NCBI RefSeq assembly: GCF_029837695.1 | Contig: NZ_JAOEEA010000005.1 | Coordinates: forward strand, 1-64,000 | Origin: Pseudomonas sp. GD04019 | GTDB taxonomy: Bacteria; Pseudomonadota; Gammaproteobacteria; Pseudomonadales; Pseudomonadaceae | Direction: 5' to 3' | Length of the DNA: 64,000 bases | In this document: positions 19,148 through 33,418 of the stretch, piece after piece | Layout: each line of letters starts with the position of its first letter | How positions within the stretch are numbered: position 1 is the first letter of the stretch | The notes under the pieces: model-generated | What the model saw: the letters and a program-made list of their open reading frames with translations, nothing else | What the model was told of the DNA's origin: nothing | Databases searched by the model: none | Translations under genes and position numbers: made by a program

Positions 19148-19666
19148 ATGCGAGCTAGACGCAAATGGCTGGTGGTGGCCGCGCTGACTTTATCGGCTGT
19201 CGGGGTCTTCGGTCTGGCACGCCTACTTGGCGGGGCTATGGGGTTGCCTGCCAACGCCGGCGAGCAGCTTGAGCGCATCGATGTTTCTCATTTGCCGCCG
19301 GGGCACTTTGCGGGGCCGCCTGCTACTCAGGCCCGCAGCTGGTCGTACCTGATTCTGCATATGCACGATGGCAGCTTTCGTGCTTTTGCCGTGCGTCTCG
19401 AAGACGGGAGGGTGGCTGTTCCGGAACGGTTCTGGGGCGGGAATACCGCCTACCCTTGTGAGTCCTTTGGCCCGGCACCAACTCCTGGGGCCTTTCCGCC
19501 TGATGCCGCCATCGAGTGTCATCTTCCTCCGCCGGCTGGCTGGAGACACCGTCGCTGGGATTTACAGGGCAGGAGTCTGAATCGAGAGGTCGTGGTGGAG
19601 GACCTGTACGAGGTCCCGGTGCACTTGGAGGCAGGTGGCTTCCTGGTGCTGGGCAAATCCATCTGA
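19148..19666 (+). CDS. Small membrane-anchored protein, possibly a degenerate Rieske-fold protein
   Basis: A 172-residue protein starting at ATG 19148, with a perfect AGGAGG 7 bases upstream. An N-terminal hydrophobic segment after MRARRK (WLVVAALTLSAVGVFGLARL) would anchor it in the inner membrane with the rest outside. The body has AYPCESFGPAP and later IECHLPPP, followed by RHRRWDLQGRSLN. The last resembles the stretch after the second cluster-binding motif of Rieske proteins, but the paired Cys-x-His ligands are missing. It is a lone gene between the IS region and the aru operon. Function unknown. Confidence 0.75.
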   Translation: MRARRKWLVVAALTLSAVGVFGLARLLGGAMGLPANAGEQLERIDVSHLPPGHFAGPPATQARSWSYLILHMHDGSFRAFAVRLEDGRVAVPERFWGGNTAYPCESFGPAPTPGAFPPDAAIECHLPPPAGWRHRRWDLQGRSLNREVVVEDLYEVPVHLEAGGFLVLGKSI

Positions 19667-19680
19667 CGGTTCCGGCCTAA

Positions 19681-21087
<1,407 letters not shown>

Positions 21088-21105
21088 TTCTCCCGCGACC
21101 GGTGA

Positions 21106-21135
21106 CGGCGGTGCAGGTAGGCACCGCCGGTTTCC
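21106..21135 (+). terminator. Hairpin between aruC and aruF (partial terminator?)
   Basis: CGGCGGTGC / GCACCGCCG with a six-base loop is followed by GTTTCCTT, 18 bases after aruC. The T-run is weak. It may reduce but not stop transcription into aruF. Confidence 0.45.
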
Positions 21136-21263
21136 TTCAGGATGAACCGCTCCAAGTGTGATCGGAGCTATCCGATCTTTCTCCAGCGGGCCTTGAGCCT
21201 TCTGGGGCCTTTTATTCGAAAACCGTTCCGCCCAGGCGGAGCGCCGTTCAAAGGAGTAACGCC

Positions 21264-22295
21264 ATGCTGGTGATGCGCCCCGCGCAGATGTCCGACCTTG
21301 CCGAGGTGCAGCGTCTGGCTGCGGACAGTCCGGTGGGTGTTACTTCGCTGCCGGACGATGCCGGCCGCCTGAGCGACAAGATCGCCGCGTCCGAGGCATC
21401 CTTCTCTGCCGAGGTGATCTTCAACGGCGAGGAGAGCTATTTCTTCGTGCTCGAAGACAGCAGCAGCGGCAAGCTGCTCGGCTGCTCGGCCATCGTCGCT
21501 TCCGCCGGCTACTCCGAACCCTTCTACAGCTTCCGCAACGAGACCTTCGTGCACGCCTCGCGCGAACTGAAGATCCACAACAAGATCCACGTCCTCTCGT
21601 TGTGCCACGACCTCACCGGCAACAGCCTGCTGACCAGCTTCTACGTGCAGCGCGACCTGGTCGACAGCCCCTTCGCCGAACTCAACTCGCGTGGCCGCCT
21701 GCTGTTCATGGCCGCCCACCCGGAGCGTTTCGCCGATGCGGTGGTGGTGGAGATCGTCGGCTACAGCGACGAGCAGGGCGACTCGCCGTTCTGGGACGCG
21801 GTCGGCCGCAACTTCTTCGACATGAGCTACACCGAGGCCGAGCGCCTGTGCGGTCTGAAGAGCCGCACCTTCCTCGCCGAGCTGATGCCGCACTACCCGA
21901 TCTACGTGCCGCTGCTGCCGGACAGCGCCCAGGAGGCCATGGGCCAGGTGTACAGCCGCGCCCAGGTGACCTTCGACATCCTGATGCGCGAAGGCTTCGA
22001 GACCGACCACTACATCGACATCTTCGACGGCGGCCCGACCCTGCACGCGCGCACTTCGGGCATCCGCTCCATCGCTCAGAGCCGCATGGTGCCGGTGCAC
22101 GTCTCCTCCAATGATGAGCGCGAGCCGCGTAGGGGTGGACGTCAATACCTGGTGAGCAACGGCCAGCTGCAGGACTTCCGCGCCATCGTCGCCGACCTCG
22201 ACTGGGTGCCCGGCAAGCCGGTGACCCTGAGTGCCGAGGCGGCCGAGGCGCTGGGTGTGGGCGAGGGTGCCAGCGTTCGGCTGGTGGCGGTTTGA
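21264..22295 (+). CDS. aruF: Arginine N-succinyltransferase, alpha subunit
   Basis: A 343-residue AstA-family protein. With AruG it transfers succinyl from succinyl-CoA to arginine (or ornithine), the first step of the AST pathway. Recognised by MRPAQMSDLAEVQRLA, GVTSLPDD and SPFWDAVGRNFFDMSY. GGAG precedes the ATG. AruF and AruG are clearly paralogous, sharing the SPFW...FF pattern and ...AELMPHYPIY / ...AELMPKFPLY. Confidence 0.96.
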   Translation: MLVMRPAQMSDLAEVQRLAADSPVGVTSLPDDAGRLSDKIAASEASFSAEVIFNGEESYFFVLEDSSSGKLLGCSAIVASAGYSEPFYSFRNETFVHASRELKIHNKIHVLSLCHDLTGNSLLTSFYVQRDLVDSPFAELNSRGRLLFMAAHPERFADAVVVEIVGYSDEQGDSPFWDAVGRNFFDMSYTEAERLCGLKSRTFLAELMPHYPIYVPLLPDSAQEAMGQVYSRAQVTFDILMREGFETDHYIDIFDGGPTLHARTSGIRSIAQSRMVPVHVSSNDEREPRRGGRQYLVSNGQLQDFRAIVADLDWVPGKPVTLSAEAAEALGVGEGASVRLVAV

Positions 22296-22305
22296 TGGAT
22301 TGACC

Positions 22306-22385
22306 CTTCTCCCTCCGGGAGAAGGTGGCCCGTAGGGCCGGATGAGGGAGCGTCCCTCACCCCTGGCCCCGAGAGGGGCGAGAAT
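22306..22385. repeat. CCCTTCTCCC/CCCTCACCCC-type repeat between aruF and aruG
   Basis: CTTCTCCC-TCC-GGGAGAAG forms a small hairpin, followed by a GTAGGGCCGGATGAGGGAG segment and CCCTCACCCCTGGCCCCGAGAGGGG. It is of the same general type as the repeats at 6029-6117 and 27550-27590 and fills the 102-base gap inside the operon. Confidence 0.6.
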
Positions 22386-22397
22386 TCTGGAGGCAAT

Positions 22398-24882
<2,485 letters not shown>

Positions 24883-24883
<1 letters not shown>

Positions 24884-26229
24884 TGTCCGCCTATGAAATG
24901 AACTTTGATGGCCTGGTCGGGCCGACCCACAACTACGGCGGTCTGTCGTACGGCAACGTGGCGTCGCAGAGCAACAGCCAGGCGACTTCCAATCCGAAGG
25001 AAGCGGCCAAGCAGGGCCTGGGCAAGATGAAGGCGCTGATGGACCTGGGCTTCAAGCAGGGCGTGTTCGCCCCGCAGGAGCGCCAGGACGTCGCCGCCCT
25101 GCGCAGCCTGGGCTTCACCGGGACCGACGCCGAGGTGATCGCCAAGGTCGCCAAGCAGTCCATGCCGTTGCTGGCCGCCGTCAGCTCGGCTTCCAGCATG
25201 TGGACGGCCAACTCCTGCACCGTCAGCCCCAGCGCCGACACCGCGGATGGCCGCGTGCACTTCACCGCCGCCAACCTCAACTGCAAGTTCCACCGCAGCA
25301 TCGAGCACCCGACCACCAGCCGCGTGCTGCGTGCCATGTTCGACAGCGAGCAGCACTTCGCCCACCACGCCGCGCTGCCCGCCGTGGGCCAGTTCGGTGA
25401 CGAGGGCGCGGCCAACCATACGCGCTTCTGCAAGAGCTATGGCGAGGCCGGCGTGGAGTTCTTCGTGTTCGGTCGCAGCGCCTTCGACGGTCGCTTCCCG
25501 GCGCCGCAGCGTTATCCGGCGCGGCAGACCCTGGAAGCCTGCCAGGCGGTGGCCCGTCTGCACGGCCTGGGCGACGAGGGCGTGGTCTACGCCCAGCAGA
25601 ACCCGGCGGTTATCGATCAGGGCGTGTTCCACAACGACGTGATCTCGGTGGGCAACGGCGAGGTGCTGTTCTATCACCAGGACGCCTTCCTCGACACCGA
25701 CAAGGTGCTGGCCGAACTGGGCGACAAGCTCGGTCGCCGTGGCGGCAACTTCCAGGGCGTACTGGTGCCGCGCGACGCCGTGAGCGTCGACGATGCCGTG
25801 CGCTCCTACCTGTTCAACAGTCAGCTGCTGACCCGTGCCGACGGCAGCATGCTGCTGATCGTGCCGGAGGAATGCCGCAACAACGCCAACGTCTGGGCCT
25901 ACCTGCAGCAGCTGACCAGCGGCAGCGGCCCGATCCGCGAGGTCAAGGTGTTCGACCTCAAGCAGAGCATGCAGAACGGCGGCGGCCCGGCCTGCCTGCG
26001 CCTGCGCGTGGCGCTCAAGGAGTACGAGCTGGCGGCGGTCAACCCTGGCGTGGTGATGACCCCCGCGCTGTTCGACACCCTCAACGCCTGGGTCGACAAG
26101 CACTACCGTGACCGCCTGGCGGAAAGTGACCTGGCCGACCCGCAATTGCTGATCGAATGCCGTACGGCATTGGATGAACTGACCCAGATCCTTAAACTGG
26201 GCTCCGTCTATCCCTTCCAACTCGCCTGA
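24883..26229 (+). CDS. aruB: N-succinylarginine dihydrolase
   Basis: A 448-residue AstB of the guanidino-group-modifying fold. It splits succinylarginine to succinylornithine, CO2 and two ammonia. The N-terminus [19 protein letters not shown] and the catalytic Cys near the C-terminus in [12 protein letters not shown] are diagnostic. The ATG at 24883 (sharing its A with the aruD TGA) is preferred to a GTG one codon upstream. Confidence 0.96.
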
Positions 26230-26240
26230 GAGCCCTGAAC

Positions 26241-26525
26241 ATGTCCGAAGCCCTGCAACTGATCCTCGAAGATACCGACGGCACCCAGCTGGAAACCACC
26301 TGCACCCGCTTTGCCGTGATCTGGCAGGGCAAGGAAGTGTGGATCCAGGCCGTTGGCGAACAACTGCTGATCGGCGTGGACGTGGAGGAGGGCGACACCG
26401 AGTACGCTAACCTGCTGCTGCGCCCGCAGGCCACCAACCTGGTCGGCCTGCAGCTGGAAATGGAGCCGGCCGACCTGTCCGGTGACGACGAGGATCATGT
26501 ACACGGCCCCGACTGCCAGCACTGA
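26241..26525 (+). CDS. Conserved small protein of the aru operon with a Cys/His tail
   Basis: A 94-residue acidic protein located between aruB and aruE with 11- and 29-base gaps. PAO1 has, from memory, a small gene at the same place. It has a beta-rich core ([19 protein letters not shown]) and ends in HVHGPDCQH, a tail that could bind a metal. AstE, encoded next, is a zinc enzyme, so metal handling is a possible but untested link. I do not recognise a named family. Confidence 0.85.
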   Translation: MSEALQLILEDTDGTQLETTCTRFAVIWQGKEVWIQAVGEQLLIGVDVEEGDTEYANLLLRPQATNLVGLQLEMEPADLSGDDEDHVHGPDCQH

Positions 26526-26554
26526 GCCGGACCGTAAAGACTGAGGTAATCCCC

Positions 26555-27547
26555 ATGCTCGCCCTCGGCAAACTGCTCGAACTCACCCTGGCCGGCCGCG
26601 AGCCGACCGAGAAGATTCAGCTGACCCGCGAGGGCGCACGCCTGCACTGGCTGGGCGAGGGCGTGCTGGAAGTGACGCCGACCGCCCACGACGACAGCGG
26701 CCTCGACCTGCTGCTGTCGGCCGGCATCCATGGCAACGAAACGGCGCCGATCGAACTGCTCGACCGACTGCTGCAGGCCATCGCCTCTGGTCAGCTGCTG
26801 CCCAAGGTGCGCATCCTGTTCCTCTACGGTAACCCCGAGGCCATGCGCCGCGGCGAGCGCTACATCGAGCAGGACATCAACCGCCTGTTCGACGGCCGCC
26901 ATGCTCAGAGCAGTGGTTTCGAGGCGCTGCGCGCCAACGAGCTGGAGCGCCACGCCGCGGTATTCTTCAGCAAGGAAGGCCGCGCGCGCCTGCACTATGA
27001 CCTGCACACGGCGATCCGCGGCTCGAAGATCGAGCAGTTCGCCCTCTATCCCTATGTCGAAGGCCGCGAGCACTCGCGCGCCGAGCTGGCCCGCCTGCGT
27101 GCCGCCGGCATCGACGCGGTGCTGCTGCAGCGCAAGACCGGTATCACCTTCAGCTCCTACACTTACGCGCGCCTGGGCGCCGAGGCTTTCACCCTGGAGC
27201 TGGGCAAGGCGCGGCCGTTCGGCCAGAACGAGATGGTCAACCTCGACCTGCTGGAGAAGCGCCTGCGCGAGCTGGTGGAGAACTGCGAGCCGGAGAGCGA
27301 ATCGCTGGACGGCCTGCAGCTGTTCGCCGTGTCCCGCGAAGTGATCAAGCACAGCGACGCCTTCAAGCTGCACCTGCCGGCCGATATCGAGAACTTTACC
27401 GAGCTTGAGCCCGGCTTCCTGCTGGCCGAGGACATCGCCGGCACTCGCTGGCTGGTGGAAGAGCAGGGCGCCCGCATCATCTTCCCCAACCCCAAGGTCA
27501 AGAATGGTCTGCGCGCCGGCATCCTGATCGTCCCCACCGAGCTGTGA
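26555..27547 (+). CDS. aruE: Succinylglutamate desuccinylase
   Basis: A 330-residue zinc hydrolase (AstE, M14-like) that releases glutamate and succinate, the last step of the AST pathway. Zinc ligands are visible in GIHGNETAP (His, Glu) and YDLHTAIRG (His), and the catalytic Glu in [12 protein letters not shown] repeat hairpin follows the stop and probably marks the operon end. Confidence 0.96.
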   Translation: MLALGKLLELTLAGREPTEKIQLTREGARLHWLGEGVLEVTPTAHDDSGLDLLLSAGIHGNETAPIELLDRLLQAIASGQLLPKVRILFLYGNPEAMRRGERYIEQDINRLFDGRHAQSSGFEALRANELERHAAVFFSKEGRARLHYDLHTAIRGSKIEQFALYPYVEGREHSRAELARLRAAGIDAVLLQRKTGITFSSYTYARLGAEAFTLELGKARPFGQNEMVNLDLLEKRLRELVENCEPESESLDGLQLFAVSREVIKHSDAFKLHLPADIENFTELEPGFLLAEDIAGTRWLVEEQGARIIFPNPKVKNGLRAGILIVPTEL

Positions 27548-27549
27548 CT

Positions 27550-27590
27550 CCCCTCTCCCTCCGGGAGAGGGGCGGGGGTGAGGGTGTTCT
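27550..27590. repeat. CCCTCTCCC-type hairpin repeat after aruE
   Basis: CCCCTCTCCC-TCC-GGGAGAGGGG forms a strong hairpin immediately after the aruE stop, then GCGGGGGTGAGGG. It belongs to the same repeat type as 6029-6117. It has no T-run. Confidence 0.7.
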
Positions 27591-27682
27591 TGGCCGCTCG
27601 CTCTCGTGACCAGCCCGGCACTCGATAGTCGCTTTCTATCCAAATTCCCCGCAAACGGGCTGTCCCTGCCGCGCGGGGCCGA

Positions 27683-27688
27683 TATAAT
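27683..27688 (+). promoter_or_regulatory. -10 box of the alaS promoter
   Basis: A perfect TATAAT lies 52 bases upstream of alaS. The -35 region at the right distance (CTGTCC) is a poor match. It is separated from aruE by the hairpin repeat, so alaS starts its own transcript. Confidence 0.6.
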
Positions 27689-27739
27689 GCGGCCCTTTGC
27701 CGGCTTTTGCCGTGGCCGCCGTTTGCCTGGATGAAATAG

Positions 27740-30364
<2,625 letters not shown>

Positions 30365-30375
30365 ATACGGTGAAA

Positions 30376-30407
30376 CCAAGGCCTGCAGTGCGTCCGGCAG
30401 GCCTTGG
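30376..30407 (+). terminator. Hairpin after alaS
   Basis: CCAAGGCCTGC / GCAGGCCTTGG with a ten-base loop, 12 bases after the alaS stop. It lacks a T-run, so termination is uncertain. Confidence 0.5.
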
Positions 30408-30466
30408 CAGTGTGACCCGATGCGGGTTTAATGGGCGCCCTTCGAGGAATCAGGCGGCTTTTTGAC

Positions 30467-31705
30467 ATGGCGTTGATCGTACAGAAGTTTGGGGGCACCT
30501 CAGTCGGTACCGTGGAGCGTATCCAGCAGGTTGCCGAGAAGGTGAAGAAATTCCGCGAAGGCGGCGACGATATCGTTGTCGTGGTTTCCGCCATGAGCGG
30601 CGAAACCAACCGCCTGATCGACCTGGCCAAGCAGGTCAGCGACGGCCAGCCGGTACCGCGCGAGTTGGACGTGATGGTCTCTACTGGCGAGCAGGTGACC
30701 ATTGCCCTGCTGGCCATGGCCCTGATTCAGCGCGGCGTGCCGGCGGTGTCCTACACCGGCAACCAGGTGCGCATTCTCACCGACAACGCCCACACCAAGG
30801 CGCGCATTCTGCAGATCGATGACCAGAAGATCCGTGCCGACCTCAAGGCCGGTCGCGTGGTGGTAGTCGCCGGTTTCCAGGGCGTGGACGAGGAGGGCAA
30901 CATCACCACCCTCGGCCGCGGCGGCTCCGACACCACCGGCGTGGCTCTGGCTGCGGCGCTGAAGGCCGACGAGTGCCAGATCTACACCGACGTCGATGGC
31001 GTCTACACCACCGATCCGCGCGTGGTGGCCAAGGCCCAGCGCCTGGACAAGATTACCTTCGAAGAGATGCTGGAAATGGCCAGCCTTGGGTCCAAGGTGC
31101 TGCAGATCCGCTCGGTGGAGTTCGCCGGCAAGTACAACGTCCCGCTGCGCGTGCTGCACAGCTTCCAGGAGGGGCCGGGCACCCTCATTACCCTTGACGA
31201 AGAGGAATCCATGGAACAGCCGATCATCTCCGGCATCGCCTTCAATCGCGACGAGGCCAAGCTGACCATCCGTGGCGTACCGGATATTCCCGGCGTGGCC
31301 TTCAAGATCCTCGGCCCGATCAGTGCCGCCAATATCGAAGTGGACATGATCGTGCAGAACGTGGCGCACGATAACACCACCGACTTCACCTTCACCGTGC
31401 ACCGCAACGACTATCAGAACGCCATGGGCGTGCTGGAAAACACCGCGCGTGAGCTGGGTGCCCGTGAAGTGATCGGCGATACCAACATCGCCAAGGTCTC
31501 CATCGTCGGCGTCGGCATGCGCTCCCACGCGGGCGTGGCCAGCCGCATGTTCGAGGCGCTGGCCAAGGAAACCATCAATATCCAGATGATCTCCACCTCG
31601 GAAATCAAGGTGTCCGTGGTCATCGAAGAGAAGTACTTGGAGCTGGCCGTGCGCGCCCTGCACACTGCCTTCGACCTGGATGCGCCGGCCCGACAGGCCG
31701 AGTGA
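30467..31705 (+). CDS. lysC: Aspartate kinase
   Basis: A 412-residue aspartokinase catalysing the first step of lysine, threonine and methionine synthesis. The catalytic domain starts with ALIVQKFGGTSVG and contains GRGGSDTTGVALAAAL; two ACT domains follow for feedback control. The ATG at 30467 gives the family N-terminus. An in-frame ATG at 31211 (residue 249, MEQPIISGIAF) has its own AGAGGA and could start a separate small subunit consisting of the ACT domains. Confidence 0.96.
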   Translation: MALIVQKFGGTSVGTVERIQQVAEKVKKFREGGDDIVVVVSAMSGETNRLIDLAKQVSDGQPVPRELDVMVSTGEQVTIALLAMALIQRGVPAVSYTGNQVRILTDNAHTKARILQIDDQKIRADLKAGRVVVVAGFQGVDEEGNITTLGRGGSDTTGVALAAALKADECQIYTDVDGVYTTDPRVVAKAQRLDKITFEEMLEMASLGSKVLQIRSVEFAGKYNVPLRVLHSFQEGPGTLITLDEEESMEQPIISGIAFNRDEAKLTIRGVPDIPGVAFKILGPISAANIEVDMIVQNVAHDNTTDFTFTVHRNDYQNAMGVLENTARELGAREVIGDTNIAKVSIVGVGMRSHAGVASRMFEALAKETINIQMISTSEIKVSVVIEEKYLELAVRALHTAFDLDAPARQAE

Positions 31706-31714
31706 CGATCTACT

Positions 31715-31749
31715 GAAAGGCGCGGTTATCCGCGCCTTTCGCTTTTTTG
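31715..31749 (+). terminator. Rho-independent terminator of lysC
   Basis: GAAAGGCGCGG / CCGCGCCTTTC with a TTAT loop, then GCTTTTTTGG. It starts ten bases after lysC. Confidence 0.9.
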
Positions 31750-31889
31750 GCCGGTTTGGCAGGGGACTTTTCTTTTGTCGGGGCTGGTCAATACTTGGGT
31801 GAAGGCGTCGCACTTGATATAGGCGATGCTGCCACCATTTTATTTCTTGCAGACTGTTGTCCCGTAATTGAATCCGTAAGGAGAAAGGA

Positions 31890-32075
31890 ATGCTGATTCT
31901 GACTCGCCGGGTCGGAGAGACCCTGATGGTGGGTGATGATGTCACCGTCACCGTGTTGGGCGTGAAAGGTAATCAGGTGCGCATTGGTGTCAATGCTCCC
32001 AAGGAAGTTGCCGTGCACCGCGAAGAGATTTACCAGCGCATCCAAAAAGAGAAAGGCGACGAACCAAGCCACTAA
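31890..32075 (+). CDS. rsmA: Carbon storage regulator RsmA/CsrA
   Basis: A 61-residue dimeric RNA-binding protein that blocks translation of mRNAs carrying GGA loops. The sequence [20 protein letters not shown] through [20 protein letters not shown] is the conserved family body. AAGGAGAAAGG precedes the ATG. It has its own transcript after the lysC terminator. The psl operon in this window is a plausible target, since psl mRNA is controlled by RsmA in P. aeruginosa and a hairpin abuts the pslA ribosome site here. Confidence 0.98.
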
Positions 32076-32094
32076 TTTTTCTCGAAATTTTGGC

Positions 32095-32123
32095 TTTGCA
32101 AACGGGGAAAACATGGTTATCAT
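32095..32123 (+). promoter_or_regulatory. Promoter of the tRNA-Ser gene
   Basis: TTTGCA, 17 bases, then TATCAT, followed by a GC-rich discriminator (GCGCCCCG) typical of stringently controlled stable-RNA promoters. It lies 15 bases upstream of the tRNA. Confidence 0.65.
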
Positions 32124-32137
32124 GCGCCCCGTGTTGC

Positions 32138-32228
32138 GGAGAGGTGGCCGAGTGGCCGAAGGCGCTCCCCTGCTAAGGGAGTACACCTCAAAAGGGTGTC
32201 GGGGGTTCGAATCCCCCCTTCTCCGCCA
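32138..32228 (+). tRNA. tRNA-Ser(GCU)
   Basis: A 91-base class II tRNA with a long variable arm. The acceptor stem GGAGAGG / CTTCTCC, T-loop GGTTCGAATCC, encoded CCA and anticodon GCT (32172-32174) read AGC/AGU serine codons. Confidence 0.97.
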
Positions 32229-32293
32229 TATTCACAACCTAGGTTGTGTTTGTGCTAAGTCCGATAAGCTATTGAAGTTATTCGGAAAAGTGC

Positions 32294-32321
32294 TTGACCT
32301 GATGGTTGAGATCACTAAAAT
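32294..32321 (+). promoter_or_regulatory. Promoter of the first tRNA-Arg(ACG)
   Basis: TTGACC, 16 bases, then TAAAAT, followed by GCGCAACCC. It lies 11 bases before the tRNA start. Confidence 0.7.
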
Positions 32322-32332
32322 GCGCAACCCAC

Positions 32333-32409
32333 GCACTCATAGCTCAGCTGGATAGAGTACCCGGCTACGAACCGGGCGGTCGGAGGTTCGAATCCTCCTG
32401 AGTGCGCCA
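32333..32409 (+). tRNA. tRNA-Arg(ACG), copy 1
   Basis: 77 bases including an encoded CCA. Acceptor stem GCACTCA / TGAGTGC, anticodon ACG (32367-32369) and T-arm GGAGGTTCGAATCCTCC. A34 is expected to become inosine. The sequence is identical to the copy at 32481. Confidence 0.97.
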
Positions 32410-32414
32410 TATTG

Positions 32415-32440
32415 AATGGCTTGCAGCGATGCAAGCCATT
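32415..32440 (+). terminator. Hairpin between the two tRNA-Arg genes
   Basis: AATGGCTTGCA / TGCAAGCCATT with a GCGA loop, then TTGCTT. Its core (GCAGCGATGC) is shared with the terminator after copy 2, consistent with tandem duplication. Confidence 0.55.
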
Positions 32441-32480
32441 TTGCTTCAACCAGTGGTGATCTGGTCTAAAAGCGCCATAC

Positions 32481-32557
32481 GCACTCATAGCTCAGCTGGA
32501 TAGAGTACCCGGCTACGAACCGGGCGGTCGGAGGTTCGAATCCTCCTGAGTGCGCCA
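32481..32557 (+). tRNA. tRNA-Arg(ACG), copy 2
   Basis: 77 bases, identical over the whole gene to the copy at 32333, with encoded CCA and anticodon ACG (32515-32517). The preceding spacer contains GCGCCATACGCACTCAT, joining a remnant of a tRNA 3' end to the new start. Confidence 0.97.
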
Positions 32558-32563
32558 TAAAAC

Positions 32564-32597
32564 AAAAGGCCTGCAGCGATGCGGGCCTTTTGCTTTT
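32564..32597. terminator. Bidirectional terminator between tRNA-Arg copy 2 and the minus-strand gene
   Basis: AAAAGGCCTGC / GCGGGCCTTTT (one G-U pair) with A- and T-rich flanks. It serves the tRNA on the plus strand and the convergent gene ending at 32597. Confidence 0.8.
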
Positions 32598-33100
32598 CAG
32601 CGTTTGCCTTTTTCCTTCACACAGCCGTACTCGTCGAAAGTCACCTGGCGTTTGTTGCCCTTATCGTCGGCATAGTGATAGCGGGTCTGGCCGTCGTTGC
32701 TGGTGACCTTGTCCGGTTCGCCCAGGCTGCTCTCCACGTCGCGCTGGGTCATGCCGCCGTGGATTTGTTGGCGGATGACGGCACGGCGTCGCTCGCTGCT
32801 GGTGAGCTTATTGCCGCAGCCATCCTGCTTGGTGCCGACCACCACCAGGTGCTCATCATCCTTCTTGCTTTTGGCCTTGGCGCGGGTTTTCTTGGTCTTG
32901 GCCAGCGGCACGGCTTTGCCTTTGCCTGGCGTGGGGTTGTAGGCCTCCTGCAGATCCTGGCTGGCTTCTTCGGGGCAGCCATGCAGGGTATAGGTGATAT
33001 GGCCTTTGCCGTCTTCGCAGCGGAACACGGTGGATGCTTGAGCGTGGCTGGTGGGGTAGAGCAGGGATGCGCAGATTCCTGCGCAGATCAGTCGCAGCAT
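32597..33100 (-). CDS. Secreted DUF4124-type protein with a BamE/OmlA-like C-terminus, function unknown
   Basis: A 167-residue protein with a signal peptide (MLRLICAGICASLLYPTSHA) and then STVFRCEDGKGHITYTLHGC, a DUF4124-like start. A lysine-rich linker follows (KTKKTRAKAKSKKDDEH). The C-terminal part (GMTQRDVESSLGEPDKV, then RYHYADDKGNKRQVTF) is like the small SmpA/OmlA fold that monitors or binds envelope proteins. It is a lone gene, convergent with the tRNAs. The precise role is unknown. Confidence 0.85.
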   Translation of the reverse strand: MLRLICAGICASLLYPTSHAQASTVFRCEDGKGHITYTLHGCPEEASQDLQEAYNPTPGKGKAVPLAKTKKTRAKAKSKKDDEHLVVVGTKQDGCGNKLTSSERRRAVIRQQIHGGMTQRDVESSLGEPDKVTSNDGQTRYHYADDKGNKRQVTFDEYGCVKEKGKR

Positions 33101-33274
33101 GACTCGTCCTCCTTGACGGTTGCCTTCCCCAGCCTAGACCGTCCTCGCAAGCTTTCCAGCGTGTCTTGTGAAGCCGCGCATGCGTCGAAGAAGCAGGTTG
33201 TGCTGATGTCTAGAAAAGCGCTGCAAGCGCTTGTTCTAGGCCTGATTTTGTCGCGCCGAAACGAAGTGCGGTGC

Positions 33275-33280
33275 TATCAT
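33275..33280 (+). promoter_or_regulatory. -10 box of the mgtE leader
   Basis: TATCAT, giving an expected start near 33287 and a leader of about 130 bases before mgtE. No good -35 is seen at 16-18 bases. Hairpins GCCCCGCCGGGGC (33291-33303) and GTGG-AAAA-CCAC (33306-33317) follow. Confidence 0.45.
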
Positions 33281-33318
33281 TGCGGGGTCAGCCCCGCCGG
33301 GGCTTGTGGAAAACCACC

Positions 33319-33378
33319 ATGGACTTACCCAGTAGTTACTCAACTTATTTTTCGCCCAATCGCGTTTTGACTGATTGA
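33319..33378 (+). CDS. Candidate leader peptide upstream of mgtE
   Basis: A 19-residue frame, MDLPSSYSTYFSPNRVLTD, lies wholly inside the mgtE leader, 40 bases before mgtE. It starts right after the GTGG-AAAA-CCAC hairpin; a weak GGAAAA is 9 bases upstream of the ATG. A GC-rich segment able to fold (CCCCCGCGGC...GCTGCTGGGG) lies between its stop and mgtE. Enterobacterial Mg2+ genes mgtA and mgtC use short proline-containing leader ORFs to sense Mg2+ or proline. Whether this frame is translated is unknown. Confidence 0.35.
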   Translation: MDLPSSYSTYFSPNRVLTD

Positions 33379-33418
33379 CCCCCGCGGCGCGCCCTGCTGC
33401 TGGGGTGGAGCGTGCCGT

